A stretch of DNA of 64,000 nt from Listronotus oregonensis (lineage: Eukaryota > Arthropoda > Insecta > Coleoptera > Curculionidae): assembly GCA_019359885.1 (NCBI GenBank), contig JAHBCN010002201.1, positions 31,875 through 95,874 on the forward strand, given 5' to 3'. The notes beneath the pieces were generated by a model that worked only from the letters and a program-made list of their open reading frames with translations, was not told the DNA's origin and made no database searches. The first letter of the stretch is position 1. The number at the start of each line of letters is the position of its first letter. Of the stretch, positions 26,881-39,202 are shown in pieces. The translations under genes and the position numbers were made by a program.

Positions 26881-28018
26881 TGGTTTTTATTGACATTTTC
26901 ATCTGACACCGAAAAAAGCCTTGATCTTTATTCTATCTATCATACTTAGGGAGTACTTTCTCAAATATTTCAGAATCAGTAAAGTTTTTCGGCTGCACCA
27001 GAAGTCTTTTTCATTAATGACAAATTTATTTTTGGACATAATAGCTCTTTTAAGCTAGAACTGCGCTATTGCTGCCGATGTCTGGCGTAGGTGAAAGATG
27101 CGTGAACATGCCCAACAGCAACTACAGAAAGAAGTGCCGATCTCCCCTAAAAAAAACAAATAGTCTATCTGAATGAATCAAGCTAAATGCACTAGATACA
27201 ATGCTAGAAAGGGATTTTCAACTGCAGACAAAAATTTAGGGGTAATTCAAAATTGTGGTGCTAAGCATCCTTTAATCTTTTCTAGTTTGAAGATACTTTA
27301 GCTATTAAATACTTCATTTTTGCTTTCTAGGACACCTGTATTATAAGAAAAGCAACAGAGATAAAAGTTTTAAGTAATATTATCAACCTGAGTAATGTCT
27401 ACCAGGGGCAGAAGGTAGGCGGAACAGCCAAAGGTCCTGAAATTGTAGAACACTGCAGGGAACCTAAGCACACTGCACATTTTGGCAGAATTCTGCGCCC
27501 GAGGCCAGCAGTACCTGCTGATTTTGGCAATGGTGTACATTATTTTGTGATGAGAAGACCCTCTCATCAATCACCTCTTTTAATAACATATGCAGCTACA
27601 ATGGCCTAACTATAATATTATTTATAATTATTAAAAAAAACATAAAAATAAAGTATTATGTCTGATGTATGGACGATACTAGAAACTTACACGTTTTGTT
27701 AGCGTTTACGAAAGTAATGCGCTGGTGCTCTGGGTAAGTACTGCAGGGGTACGCCTGATAGTAGAGTTCTTTTCAAGTATCCTCTTACTACTGGCGTATA
27801 TTGATGTTCAGAGAACTGTTCTTTACTGGTGCTTGGAACAGGATTATCAAAGTCTCTGATGTGTTTCACCTGCTAGAATTTTTGTGGCCTTGTTTTTAAA
27901 GGATCTAAAAATAAATAAAACAACCTTTTTTAAGTAATTCAATTTGGCTGTTGTTAAATGTAAATAATATTAGCATAGCATATGAAAACTTTTTATACGA
28001 GTGTGAAAAAATTTTGCA
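26881..28018. other. No recognised gene; OGG1 intron
   Basis: A GC-richer + strand stretch at about 27405-27590 is open for some 60 codons (contains AHFGRILRPRPAVP) but matches no family I can name. It may be transposon-derived. Confidence 0.35.
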
Positions 28019-28150
28019 GTCCAACGCGTTTCACACAACATTTTTTCTAATTTTGAATATAATATGATTCTTTTTAATTCAAGTTTAAAATATAAAGAAC
28101 TTCTCAAACCTCATTGACGTCAAATATTTTACTTGTGATCACCCAGTTGT
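28019..28150 (+). repeat. Dispersed direct repeat, copy 2
   Basis: Near-identical to 22659-22790 over about 110 bases, with a few indels near CAAATATTTTACTTGTGATC. Confidence 0.85.
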
Positions 28151-28424
28151 TAACTAGTTATGAAAAATAAGATATTTTACAACGTCAATGAGTTTTGAAA
28201 AGTGTCACTTTAAATGTCAAAATTAGAAAAAAATAAATAATTATCTGTGATTCTTAAAAGGCAGAAAAAAGGGGGTTTTATGGAATGAGACATAGTGTTT
28301 TTTTATGGGATATCCTGTATGTTTTATTTTTAGTGAAAAAATGCAAAATACAAAATGAAAATTCATCTGTGACTTGCAGTTTTTGGAATAACATGTTTTA
28401 ATTAGCTAATAGGAGTTTTTTTAG

Positions 28425-28619
28425 GTAGCAGACTGTATTTGTTTAATGTCATTAGGACACTTACAAGCTATCCCAGTAGATACACACATTTACCAAATAG
28501 CAAAAAGGTTATATCTACCAAAGCTGGCAAAACAAAAAACAGTTACAGAAAAAATATACAATGAAATTGGTGACCATTTTAGAGATTTGTACGGCCCACT
28601 GGCTGGTTGGGCACATACA
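28425..28619 (+). CDS. OGG1: 8-oxoguanine DNA glycosylase, GPD-loop exon
   Basis: The acceptor is TTTTTTTAG at 28416-28424; the donor GTAAGT starts at 28620; the exon is 65 codons, phase 0 at both ends. It reads VADCICLMSLGHLQAIPVD, then THIYQIAKRLYLPKL, IYNEIGDHFRDLYG and PLAGWAHT. VADC completes the helix-hairpin-helix with the previous exon's lysine. PVDTH carries the catalytic aspartate (Asp268 in human) of the HhH-GPD superfamily. LYGPLAGWAH matches the C-terminal helix of OGG1. Both catalytic residues are present, so the gene looks functional. Confidence 0.96.
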
Positions 28620-29544
28620 GTAAGTTTTTATTTATTTTGCATTGTTTGTAACAACTGGTTTATAAATAATTTCAATTTGCTTTAAAAGCGTATTTGCCTA
28701 CACGTCATCGTTTAGTAACTGCAAGTACTCTGCAAAAATGGATTTTTGCAAGGTCTCTCAGTTGTCAATTGAAATCATCTGATCGTTTTTTAAGCCAACA
28801 GCAAACAAACTGGAATACTAACTTGTTATCGCTGTAAAATTTAATTTTACAGTTCTCTAGAGCTATAAAGTCAAATACTTTATATCTGCTACTTATCTAG
28901 AAACTATTGGACTGTTTTAGCACGAACATTTAAGAGGATTCATACCTGCTGTTTACAAGCGATTTTCTTTTAAAGAATGGCACCAAAACTAACGAACGAA
29001 ACTAAACAAAATTTTGGAAATATATTCCAATTATATCGACAAATGAGGGAAAGGTATTAAGAAGTACCTATTTTTTTTTTTTTTTTTTTTTTTATTGTAT
29101 AATATTTATTTTTTTTAATACTTTCCCTCATTGTTTACCATTTTTCCCATAATTTATGAAAAGACCAAAATTTTAAATAAACCCCTAGTTTTTTGACAAT
29201 TTTTAAATTCCGTAATTAATAAATTTTTGGGAGAAAAAACGAAGCCTATAGATTATCAATACATCTTGGCAACGCAGCAAGCTCATAGGACACCTGCGCG
29301 GTGACGTCGAGAGCGATTTTCATGTCTATTTTTAGCAGCTTAGAATAATATTATATTTATTATTTTAGTGTGTTAATGTGATTTGCATTTTTAAAGATGG
29401 GACGGACTAAAAATAAGGAAAATAAATGTGGCAGAAAACGGTTATGTCTATCTACATATATGATATCGTTATGAAAGGTTTATAATTAGGGTTGTCATAA
29501 TTTATTAAAGTGATGTCCGAAAAGTCCATCAGATCCTAGGATAA
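28620..29544. other. No gene seen; OGG1 intron
   Basis: Contains a T-run at about 29068-29094 framed by the inverted words AATGAGGGAAAG and CTTTCCCTCATT (29042 and 29121), a short hairpin. No exon recognised. Confidence 0.5.
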
Positions 29545-29794
29545 ATAGCGGCGATTTTGGCCATAAAAAATAGATAAATTAATGGATCATCATTTTTTTA
29601 AAATTTTTTGTTTTTACGGCGAATTCATGGTGGTGATAGCAAAAATTTTTAAAAAAATATTTCAATTAAAAAATCAACTTTGAAAGTTCAAAAATCGTTA
29701 TTTTTGCAAATAATCTTAAATAACTTTTATTCTTATTGTATTCAAGCTTATTGTTATTTTTTTCGCTTTGTTTTTTTTTATGTATTTTTTTTTA

Positions 29795-29874
<80 letters not shown>

Positions 29875-30240
29875 ATCAATAACATCAAAAAAAGATAAAA
29901 TAGAAATTTAATATTTTCGCCGCTATCCAGTCGCGAGACCGACTTTTTGAAATTTTATAGTTGACTTTTTAGTTAATAAACTAACATTTGTATTATTTTT
30001 TTTTAAATTGTTCGTTTTTTTATGTATTTAAAAAAAATAAATATCAAAAACATTAAAAAAAGATGGAAATTTTATCCAAAAACATGAAAACCAATATTTT
30101 TTCAAATTTTAAGGCCAAAAAACTATCGAAATCTTTATTTTTTCCTTTCACGACATTTTTATCATAAATGCGCCGTAAAAACAAGCAGAATTAAAAAAAA
30201 TAAAAAATGTTAATTTTTACCTATGGCCAAAAATAGGGTT
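29545..30240. repeat. Fold-back element with a (TA)n core
   Basis: Left arm (about 29550-29630) and right arm (about 30160-30235) are inverted: TTTTGGCCATAAAAAATAG pairs with CTATGGCCAAAAATAGGG, and TTTTTACGGCG with CGCCGTAAAAA. A pure TA array (29799-29872) lies in the loop. Confidence 0.7.
29799..29872. repeat. (TA)n microsatellite
   Basis: About 74 bp of alternating A and T within the fold-back loop. Confidence 0.96.
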
Positions 30241-30439
30241 GACCCCACTTGTAAATAATTACTATTTTTTCGCTATTTTACCTTATTGAAATGTTGGTTG
30301 TAGAAATTGGACAAACTAACAAGAGGACGGTCCGATAGGTGCATCGAGTTATGGGCTTCCACTTGGCGTGCTTATAGTGTGGGTAGTTACCAACCAAACC
30401 CCAAATTCGCCAGTTAAAGATGGGAGAACGCTTATGTAC

Positions 30440-30551
30440 CGAATAGTTGGTACGTGAACACGATAAGCTAGTAACCTAACGGCATGAGAATCAGATTTGC
30501 GTCTAGACGGTCCGTGGTTCGAGTCCCGTCGAAGATGTGCTTTTTTTTTTT
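30440..30551 (+). ncRNA. tRNA-like block (tRNA-derived SINE head or pseudo-tRNA)
   Basis: GGTTCGAGTCCC at about 30513 is a textbook RNA polymerase III B box. TAGTTGGTA at about 30444 resembles a D-arm/A box some 68 bases upstream. A T-run at 30541 could terminate transcription. The acceptor and T stems do not pair well as a normal cloverleaf, so a decayed tRNA or SINE head is more likely than a functional tRNA. No anticodon can be assigned. Confidence 0.4.
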
Positions 30552-30872
30552 AAAATTTTGTTTAAATTTATAACTTATCTATAAAAAATTGCAAGAAATT
30601 AAAAAATACATTTTACGTGCCTTTATTCATTAAAACTTACGAATCGAATGTATTTTTTTTTAAATACCAGCAAACAAAAAACAAAGAATCAAAAAAAAAA
30701 GATAGAAAAAATACATTACGGTTAATTTATTTAAAATGATTGAAAAAGTTGCAAGAGATTTAAAAAAAAGACATTTAATTCGTAAGTTTTTATCAGTAAA
30801 TTCGCGTAAAATGTATTTTGTAAATTCTTGCAATTTTTTAATGATAAGTTATAAATTTAAATAAAGTTTAAA
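30546..30872. repeat. AT-rich fold-back next to the tRNA-like block
   Basis: Arms 30546-30655 and 30755-30872 are inverted: TTAAATTTATAACTTATC pairs with GATAAGTTATAAATTTAA, and AACTTACGAAT with ATTCGTAAGTT. Confidence 0.75.
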
Positions 30873-33408
30873 ACAATAAAAGCCGTTTATTACCGATGCC
30901 CATTCTGGTTTGTTATTATTGTATGTAAAAAATAAAATCCTACCCTGGTCGGAAATAATTGTTTGTGGCGGTTGGCATAGCGACCGTACATTGTTGCCAG
31001 TGGTTACGAAACGGTGGGTTGTTCGTTCATTACCGTCGAAGCACGATTTGAATTTGATCAGCTGATGATGAATGCTCTTAACATTCCGTCGTCAACTTTA
31101 TTTTTATAAAAAATTTATAAAGAAAATGCAGGTTAATTGATGAGAAAAAACAATTTTCACCGTAAACATACATGCACACAGTACACCAATAGGCTACAAA
31201 ATTTTAGAGGTTAATTTTTTAAACAGCTGTTTGATTTTCCTGTCATTTAGGTATCAAAAATCTTTATGTATTAACAAATATTTAAACCGTCCTGGCGAAA
31301 ACAGTTTAACACTGATGCAGCTTTTAAAAAACAGTTTGTTAAAAACTAAATTACTTTAAAGCCAAAAAATTATTATTGTAAGGAGCTTATGTAAGGAAAG
31401 ATTTATAATATTGGAATAATCCTTTAACCATAGTAGGACAATTGAAATGCAAATAACTCGGTATTAATGTGTTTATTGCAAAATAAATATCATAGAACAG
31501 TGCTTTTGTCTAAACAGCCACTAAAACGAATTCATTAAAAAAAATCTTGTCATCTTGAACCAAATTACGTTGAACTATAATTTGAAAATATATAAAAAAA
31601 ACAGGAAAAGTTATCCTTATATAAATTTTAAGTACATGTTAAACTTATAGGTTAATTTTTTTAAATATAACATTTGATAAACTTCTTGTCAAACAAAAAG
31701 TTTCGGCAAAAGGTTAAAGCAATTACAGTGTAATTTAATTTTTTATGTAACACATTTGACAATATGCAAAAACTGTTTGTTGAAAGTTATGCTTGATGTA
31801 AGTCGCGCTGTTTTGATGACTTGTATCATAAAAAAAAAAAAACAAGAAATTTTAAAAAGGCAATTTTTTGAAACTTGCTTCTTTAATACAAAGCAATTTT
31901 CTAAAAGAGTATTAGAGTGCGACGCAGAGAAGTTATTGTGTAACAGTAGAATTAAGTTAATATTTATGACTAAGTTGTTATGAGAGATCGAAATTTAAAA
32001 TCAGTACAGGGTCTGTACTAAGAAAGTAAACAAGAATTGGTTAGAATATTTTTATAAACCAATAAAAAATAAGATTTCACAAGTATTCCTGAAAATCATA
32101 TTGTAAATTAGAAACACATAACTTTAAGTTATTTCTGTTATTTATTTGTTGTTTAAACAATTTTATATTTAAAAAAATACAATTAAAAATATCCAACTGT
32201 TGCCCTGATATAACGCCCACAAATCTGTTTTTTTATCAACGTTGCTTTACAAAAATTAAGTAAAAATTAACTTACTTTAACTAATTATCCTTACCGATAG
32301 CATTACCTTTCGTACCTATTTAGGATTTCACAAAAACTACTATATGACAGTAATTTTTGTTTATTTATTGTTTTACATCTTCAGATAGCGCGTTTCACAG
32401 TTTACTTAAGTAACATAAAAAAGGCTTAAAACTAATATAAATATAATTTATAAATTTATTTTATATAACACTTGTAATTATTTTTATAGCTCCTTTTAAC
32501 AGCTGAGTGCTCACCTGACAAAAAAAGAAGTATGTTCCTCAGTTTTTCTGCCTCGAGCTTATGTTTTATTTATGTTTAAGAATTGAGATTTTGGACGATC
32601 AGCCACAATTTTAAAGCTTATGGAAAAGAAACAAAAGGACTAGGGTAGCTTAAAAATGATGGAAAGCATTAATTAAACTTTTAAAGCGACAAGTCATATA
32701 GGTATAAAAATTAATTACAAGTATCATATATTTTGTACTGGTCCAATCTGATTCCAAGGCTTGATATGCTTTGGATTCAAGTAAAACTCCCAAATACCAT
32801 TCTATAAAATAATATGTACTACGAAGAATTGAAACAACTAAATAATATTACCAACAGCCATGACCATATTAAATCTGGTTCTAGTTGATCATAAGAACTG
32901 CATGAAGTTAATAAAAAGCAGTTGTTTTAATTTAAGCAAATTGGACCTGCTGAAAATGGATTTTTCTATTTATATACAATAAAATTTACTTATTTCAAAA
33001 TGTTATTATATTGAAATATTAGGTTTTTTCGAGAAAGTCCAGTTCTTAGATCTCCACAATTAATTTTTAGAACCTGAGGATCAATCTGATTTCGCCAATA
33101 AAAAAGCCCTTGCTATTGGTTGTACTTAAAAGCACTCATTGGTAAATTTCTAACTAAAAAGAGTTGGAAAAGTATAACCCCAATAAAAAATAATTCAATA
33201 ATAATTGTAATACCAATTATTTTATTTAAATATTTATTTTATTGGAAAATTCTTAGCAATTCGCCGATCCATAACACTATTTCTCGTTTAGGAATTACAT
33301 ATAGATTTTTTTTTACCTTTTATGGTTGTTAAAATATCAATGTTAAAATCAAAGTTAAAATAACCTGTATAATTACCATATTACCAAAAATGTAAATATA
33401 TTTTTTAG
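30873..33408. other. No gene seen; OGG1 intron
   Basis: AT-rich intronic DNA. TCAGTACAGGGTCTGTACTA at 32001 is a small palindrome-like word. The acceptor TTTTTTAG at 33401-33408 ends the intron. Confidence 0.5.
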
Positions 33409-33498
33409 GTGTTATTTTGCGCTGATCTGAAAAAATTCCAAAAGGACAATGTTGAAGAGGAGAAAGACAAACCACGCAAAAAACAGAAAACTAAGTAG
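33409..33498 (+). CDS. OGG1: 8-oxoguanine DNA glycosylase, terminal exon
   Basis: It reads VLFCADLKKFQKDNVEEEKD then KPRKKQKTK and a TAG stop. VLF.ADL is the conserved continuation of AGWA(Q/H).VLF.ADL in OGG1. The basic tail resembles a nuclear localisation signal at the C-terminus, as in nuclear isoforms of other animals. The phase-0 join to 28619 is exact. Downstream, AATAAA at 33814 and 33852 are candidate polyadenylation signals. Confidence 0.94.
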   Translation: MLFCADLKKFQKDNVEEEKDKPRKKQKTK

Positions 33499-34599
33499 TC
33501 AATTTAATTTTTTTTATTGAAGAAAATTTTGTTTTAAATCCAATGCTGCATTAACAAATTTTATGTTTTTTCGTTTCAAATAGTTTTTTTAACTGTAAAA
33601 ATATACCATAACTAAAATTAAAAATTAGGTTAACAATTTTATATGTATTTTTTACAAAAATGTTAGATTTCAGTCCTAATTTAATTTGTACTTTTTTTAT
33701 TTTTTTTTTCTAAACATCAATTGATAATGTGTTATTAAAAATAAGACTCGCAGGTATAAATGTTATGTAAAAGTGGTTTTTTAAAAATTTTAATATGTTC
33801 TATTATGGGTTTTAATAAAAATGTATTATTGTACATTATGTAATGGATTTAAATAAATTACACTTTTAATATACTTGTAATAGTATTTGAGTTTTAACTA
33901 GAAACGCTTTGTGAATGTGCACGTGCATCTAATAAAAGAAAATTAATGTTTATCGTGATTTCATATTTTGGTCTTAATTGCTAAAACTTACAACAGGAAG
34001 GGCTAGATAAAATATCAAATTATTTTTAAATCGGATGCAGTATTAATATGTTTAATTATTTTGAATTACAACTGACGCTTTTGATATTTTTTGATGGAAC
34101 ACTCCATTTGCGCTCAGCAGCAGAGTACAGAAAGGAGTTAATAAAAATATATAAATATTAAAAAAAACATTTTATAAGGCACCAATAAAACCCATTTTTT
34201 TCATAAGTAATTATTTAAAACAATTAATGTAGTTTTTTTTAATTTACATCATTAAAACACTTTAAAATAATTTATGTAAAGGCTGGCGGGAGAAATATTT
34301 TACATTGGTAATAATTTTAATTGAAACTGTGTTTTAGTTAGTACCTTAACTAAAAATAGGGGGACTGTGTACGTCACGACAGGTTTAAATGCCACATATA
34401 TACTTTGTGTCCTGGAAGTATGTGACAAGACTGAGAGTGTGTAGATGAGGAAAAATTAATATTACACGTTCTGTAATAATCTTAAATAACCACAACTAAT
34501 CTAAAAAGTAACACTAGATCCAAAATGCTTATTTAGCTCTGTCAGACCTAAAAGTTTTGCGTTTTATTACCATACGCGAGGGTGAGATGTTTAATAAGA
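33499..34599. other. OGG1 3' flank, no further gene
   Basis: Likely 3' UTR to about 33870 (two AATAAA sites), then AT-rich DNA without coding signal. Confidence 0.5.
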
Positions 34600-35620
34600 C
34601 TACCTCTGTGAATATATATCCAAATTGGTACCCTTCAGAAATGGTGAAAGTATTAAACCTAAAGAACAAGTTGTGCAGGACAATAAAAAAAAAACGTCTT
34701 CAATAAAGAGCAAATTACAATTACTTAGGTTATAAGGATCCAACTGTTAAAAAAAGTGAAGACATAGCTAATATCGTTGGTAGTACTTTTGCAGAGCACC
34801 CTGAGTTTGTGTTTTATAGATCATACACAATGTATACCACCAAAAATGCTAGAACACACCTCAATAAATCTTTCATATCATTTCTTCACTGTGAGTAATA
34901 ATTTTAACAAAATATGGAACTTGGATATTACTAAGTGTATGGACGGGTCCTGACGTCGTATCACTGGTATTTATTAAAACATACAAAATTATGTTAATAG
35001 AACTCTTAAGAATTTTTTAAAAAGCGTTTGATTTTTCTAGTTTTTCAAAGATGAAGATGATTTCAAAAAGTCAGAAATTTTTGCAATATTTTAGAATGGG
35101 CTAAAAAACGATGTCGATTATATAACCTTTAAGTACCCACTAGGGAGGCCAAGCAGTTCATATCAGCTTGGACACAAAGAGAAAATCTTCGGTACGGGCA
35201 TGGACTTCCGGGTCTTAGACACTCGAAGGCCTTCATAAGCCCACCGAACCAACAATGTACTGTCAAACTACTGGAGCAATCAAGGGTACACCTAAAAACT
35301 CTAGTGGGACTGTACACGGGACACTGCAGATTAAAATACCACATGCACTAGATCGGCCTAGCGGAAGACGCCGAGTGTCGGATGTGCATGGACGGGGATG
35401 AATCGGCAGAACACATACTGTGTTCGTGCCCAGCAATGGCACGACTAAGATTCGCAATCCTCGGCAATGACACCTTGTTGCCGGGGAGGTAAAAGATCTC
35501 TCTCCCAACAGGATCATCAGATTTATTAGGAGTCTGGACCTGGTGGGAGAAGTATAAAAGGGTGTGAGCCACAATAGACCGATCGGTCGCGGTGGAAGGG
35601 TGTTATACCCACTCACTTTA
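34600..35620 (+). pseudogene. LINE remnant (jockey-type)
   Basis: The stretch at about 34620-34900 resembles the region before RT in jockey-like ORF2 (WYPSEMVKVLNLKNK, YKDPTVKKSEDIANIVG). At 35270-35480, LVGLYTGHCRLKYH then GLAEDAECRMC and SAEHILCSCPAMARLR is the C-terminal GHC...C..C......EH...C cysteine motif of non-LTR retrotransposons. Stops and frame changes are present, and the RT core between the two blocks is missing or unrecognisable. Confidence 0.75.
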
Positions 35621-35855
35621 AACCTACCTACCCAGGTGTGCCTGTTGATGGTTTTACCCCTTTCCCGCGCAGGAGAGACCCGTGTTTCTCAGTAGCACTT
35701 ACGTCTAGCCATTGTTGGACACAATTGATCCCAAATATACGATGTTTGCCGAAGCCCAAATGTTGACTTGCGTCTAGCGACACCACCGCTAGCGAACTTC
35801 TTGACAGTTTATAACCTAAAAAATTCAATTTTAATCTGTAAAGTAATAATTTGGG

Positions 35856-36115
35856 GTCTTTTCAAATACGTCGCCGCATTTTTACGCCTGAAATATAATT
35901 GGGGAAAATAAAAAGCCGCTTTGCCAACCAGAACTAACCATGACCGGCTAGAACAAGTTATAAACAAAATTTTAACAACGTATTAGAAAAAAAAAACCGG
36001 GAAATATATAATTACACTTTAAAAAAAAATTATAATTTCTACCATATTAAAAATTATAAAAATTTTGTTAATAAATATCAGACGTAAAAATGCGGAGCCA
36101 TATTAGAAAAGACGC
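35856..36115. repeat. Fold-back element
   Basis: GTCTTTTCAAATACG and CCGCATTTTTACG on the left pair with CGTAAAAATGCGG and TATTAGAAAAGAC on the right. Inner arms continue with AACAAAATTTTAAC and ATTTTGTTAATAA. Arms total about 90 bp. Confidence 0.75.
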
Positions 36116-37009
36116 ATGATTTGCTTTTTTTACATTAAATGCATTATTTAGAAAACACCTACTTTTCAAATTACGCGCCGAGTCCCTGCATAATAAAGCA
36201 TGTTTCAAGTGTCAACAGTTGCGCAATTCGCTTCTAGCCCAGTTGGTGGAGGCCACAGGGACAAGTAATGAGCGAACTGGCTGATTTTTTTTATAATTAG
36301 TTTAGAGTATATTGGTTGATATGAGAAAAAGTTCATGGGTCAATCGATTTCCTAGTCAAAATAAAATTCGAAAAAAATTTTTTTTTCAAAATCCCAGAAT
36401 ATTTTGGGAAGGGAAAAATATAATGGAAAATAAAAAATACCATCTCGTAGGAGAAGCTTTTTTCTACCAAAAAGGTATTCTGCACTTTTTTGTCAGAGTC
36501 ATAGTTTGTCGGCAAAAAAATTAATTTAATAACTTATGCATACTACGCACGGACGGGACGGCCCGATCAGCCGCGTGCGGAGCTATCTGACTCCGGCGGT
36601 CCCCAAATCAAAAATGAGGAGTTGGCACAAGCTATGAAAAGTTTTAAATTGCCAAGACAGTCTCATGAAACGATTTTTGAAAATGATATATTATTTCTGC
36701 TTTCGTTATATGGAGCACCGAATAAAACAATTTGTATTAACGATTACCGATATGTGGCCTTCATAATACTAAAGTAAGGTGACCAGATTTTTAGATAGGC
36801 AAAGCGTGACAACTCTAAAGGAGGGGGGGGGGTATCAACAAAAATTTTACTTTTACTTTTTACAGAATAAAAATAATATGGTAATATTTTTTTTTATTTT
36901 TAACATAAGTACAATTAATGAATATTAAAAAATGTATAATATTTTATTCCTTGACATATTTTTTATTTGAGTGAATTTGATTCAGTAGATTTTTGTCATT
37001 TTTTAAAAT
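36116..37009. other. No gene seen; intergenic
   Basis: A GC-rich patch at 36545-36605 (GGACGGGACGGCCCGATCAG) and a G-run at 36822-36831 stand out, but no coding frame or element boundary could be assigned. Confidence 0.4.
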
Positions 37010-37432
37010 ATTGTAAAAATCTTCAAATACTCACCATTGGGTTCTTGGAAACGGTAAGATATACGATGAAGTTTAAATTGGGACAAAGCTGCGTATTGGG
37101 AAGCTTAATAATCCAGCGTTGAAAAATTGAAGCTATCTTTTGGATTTTCGTTTTTATTTCTTTACTAGTTTACTTTAAAAGTTAGAAAAACTCTAAAAAT
37201 ATATTTTAATTGGAACTTTTTGCGCTTTATTTATTGGTAAAGTCAAACATTTCTTACGGCGTTTCGTTAAACCATCATCAACTTAATTTTTTTAAATACA
37301 GCCCTGATTTTTTTATTTAATTTTTTTTGAACCTCTTATTATCCCAATTACAAAAATGTGGAATACTACTTATACTTACCGTTTTTGAGGTCCCAATGGT
37401 GAGAGTAGAATTTAAAACACCCTGTATACATT
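37010..37432. repeat. Fold-back element, same family as 68-490
   Basis: ACTCACCATTGGG...GGAAACGGTAAG on the left pairs with CTTACCGTTTTTGAGGTCCC and CAATGGTGAGAGT on the right. The right end is ACACCCTG-TA. The left end is truncated: no CAGGGTG. Confidence 0.75.
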
Positions 37433-38416
37433 ATCACATCGGCTGATTTTGCAATAACCTATAGACTTTGTTACTGACGTATGCTTACAGGGCTAGAAAG
37501 CCCCTCCCACTTTTTGAAATAAATTAAACACATTTGGAAAATAATTCCGTTTTTTACGTGAATTATTTCTTTAAAGTGTCAATGTAGTCAATGTCCTCCA
37601 ATGGATCCTGTTATTCGCCAGGAATCACAAGTTCAATAAGAGTTAATTGCATTTCTAAATTGGGTCATGTCGACCAAGGTCCATTTTTAAAAATGCTTTT
37701 AGGGACTTCATTGAACGCAGGAGGCGTATATTCGAAATGTAAAAACTAACATACTAGAAACCATTTAGCAAAAATTAATCGTAGTTGGTGGTTTTTAATA
37801 AAAATGACTTTAAACGGAGTAGGGCCTTTAGAAACACCAATACATGCTTTTTTATTTAAGAAAATTTTTATTAAAAATAGTAATCCGCGTTTCTAACGAA
37901 AACAACAAATAATATTATATTTTTTTCTATAAAAGGCTTCAGAAAACCTATTTTTAATTATATACCATATGGGACAAAAGGTTTTTTGTGTTAGGTCAGT
38001 CTCGATAAGATGTGAGTTTTAGTCCCAGAGGGTTAACAAAAAACTGCCAGTTAGTAGTTCTCTTGTTTGCCATTTGGGTAAAGGAATTTTGATAATTGAC
38101 TATGGTCCAGAGCTAAATTTGCCAAAGGATCGTGTGGAAAAGATGAAAACGAAATTTAATATTAAAAAAAAAAAAGATTATTTCATGACACTAGTTACAG
38201 TACATTCTATATCTACAGTCCAGGTAATAAAACTTGTAAGGAAATAAAATATAATTTGTTTTTTTAAAATAGTATATTAACTTGTTTTTTAAATTCTTAT
38301 CAAAGATATTCAAAGAATAGTAACTTATTAACTTACTGCTGCTCCACATAACATTAGGTACATAAATAACTTAAAATAAATACCACTGGTTAAAAAAAAA
38401 AAGCCATTCTTCTTCC
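37433..38416. other. No gene seen; 3' flank of VRK1
   Basis: AT-rich. It should include the VRK1 3' UTR on the minus strand; I found no convincing polyadenylation signal. Confidence 0.4.
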
Positions 38417-38700
38417 TTAATCAGACGCTGAACCATCAGAAAAATTTGCAACTTCTCCATGTGTAACTGGAGCTTTCACTTGAAGTCTTTTAGAATTTGC
38501 TTTAATTAATCCTCTTTTAGCACTAGCTTTACTTGTTGTCGCTATAGGAACTGCTATGGTGTTTTTTTTGCCGTTTTTTTCTTTTAATTTCTTTTTGAGA
38601 AGTATTGCTTTCATTTCCTCTGTAAAGCCAGTCATATCTTCATCCTGAACTGTGGTTAACTGGGTTTTCTGGGTTGGCCTACCTCGTTTTTTATGCTCTA
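38417..38700 (-). CDS. VRK1: VRK1-type kinase, C-terminal exon
   Basis: Runs from an acceptor (AAAG, 38702-38701) to a TAA at 38417-38419. It is rich in Lys/Ser/Thr with a GRPTQK motif and FTEEMKAILLKKKLKEKNGK. Basic, low-complexity tails with KKRGRP-type motifs are usual at the C-terminus of animal VRK1/NHK-1 kinases and direct nuclear/chromatin localisation. Its first two bases complete a codon begun in the upstream exon, and the phase fits both 43376-43541 and the candidate exon 40249-40386. Assignment to VRK1 rests on splice phase and strand continuity, since this tail is poorly conserved. Confidence 0.72.
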
Positions 38701-39202
38701 CTTTAAACAAAAAGTATTATTAACAATAAACCCAATCATAAGTTAAAAAAAAACAATACATGCAAATAAATAATCATTTTTGAATTTTCAAACACCATTA
38801 ACAATTAGATAAAAAAATTTCTAAAAAAATTTGTCGATAACTTCAGGAACAAAAAAATTAAAATATTTTGGATATATGCTTTTTTGTTTCATAAAATTAT
38901 TTACATTTGTAAAAAAGAAAATTAAAAACTTTTTTTTTAATTTAGCTTAAAACTCATTTTGTAAAAGAACCCTTAATTTTGAATTTTATTTATAAAAAAC
39001 AAGATCCTCGAGTTTTTATTCAATATATTCACCAATTACTTTGTAAAGTTATGTAGGGAGAATATTATGTAAAACCTTTTTATTTACACATCTACTCGTT
39101 TGTCTAATACCAAAGAAAAAATCCTTTGTATTACACACATTATTTACATAAATATCATTAAACCACAAATCTTATTTCATATGCACCATGTAGCAAAATA
39201 TA
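38701..39202. other. VRK1 intron, no feature seen
   Basis: AT-rich, no coding signal. Confidence 0.5.

Noticed and set aside
30440..30551. Functional tRNA gene
   Set aside because: The B box is good but the acceptor and T stems do not pair; kept only as a tRNA-like block.
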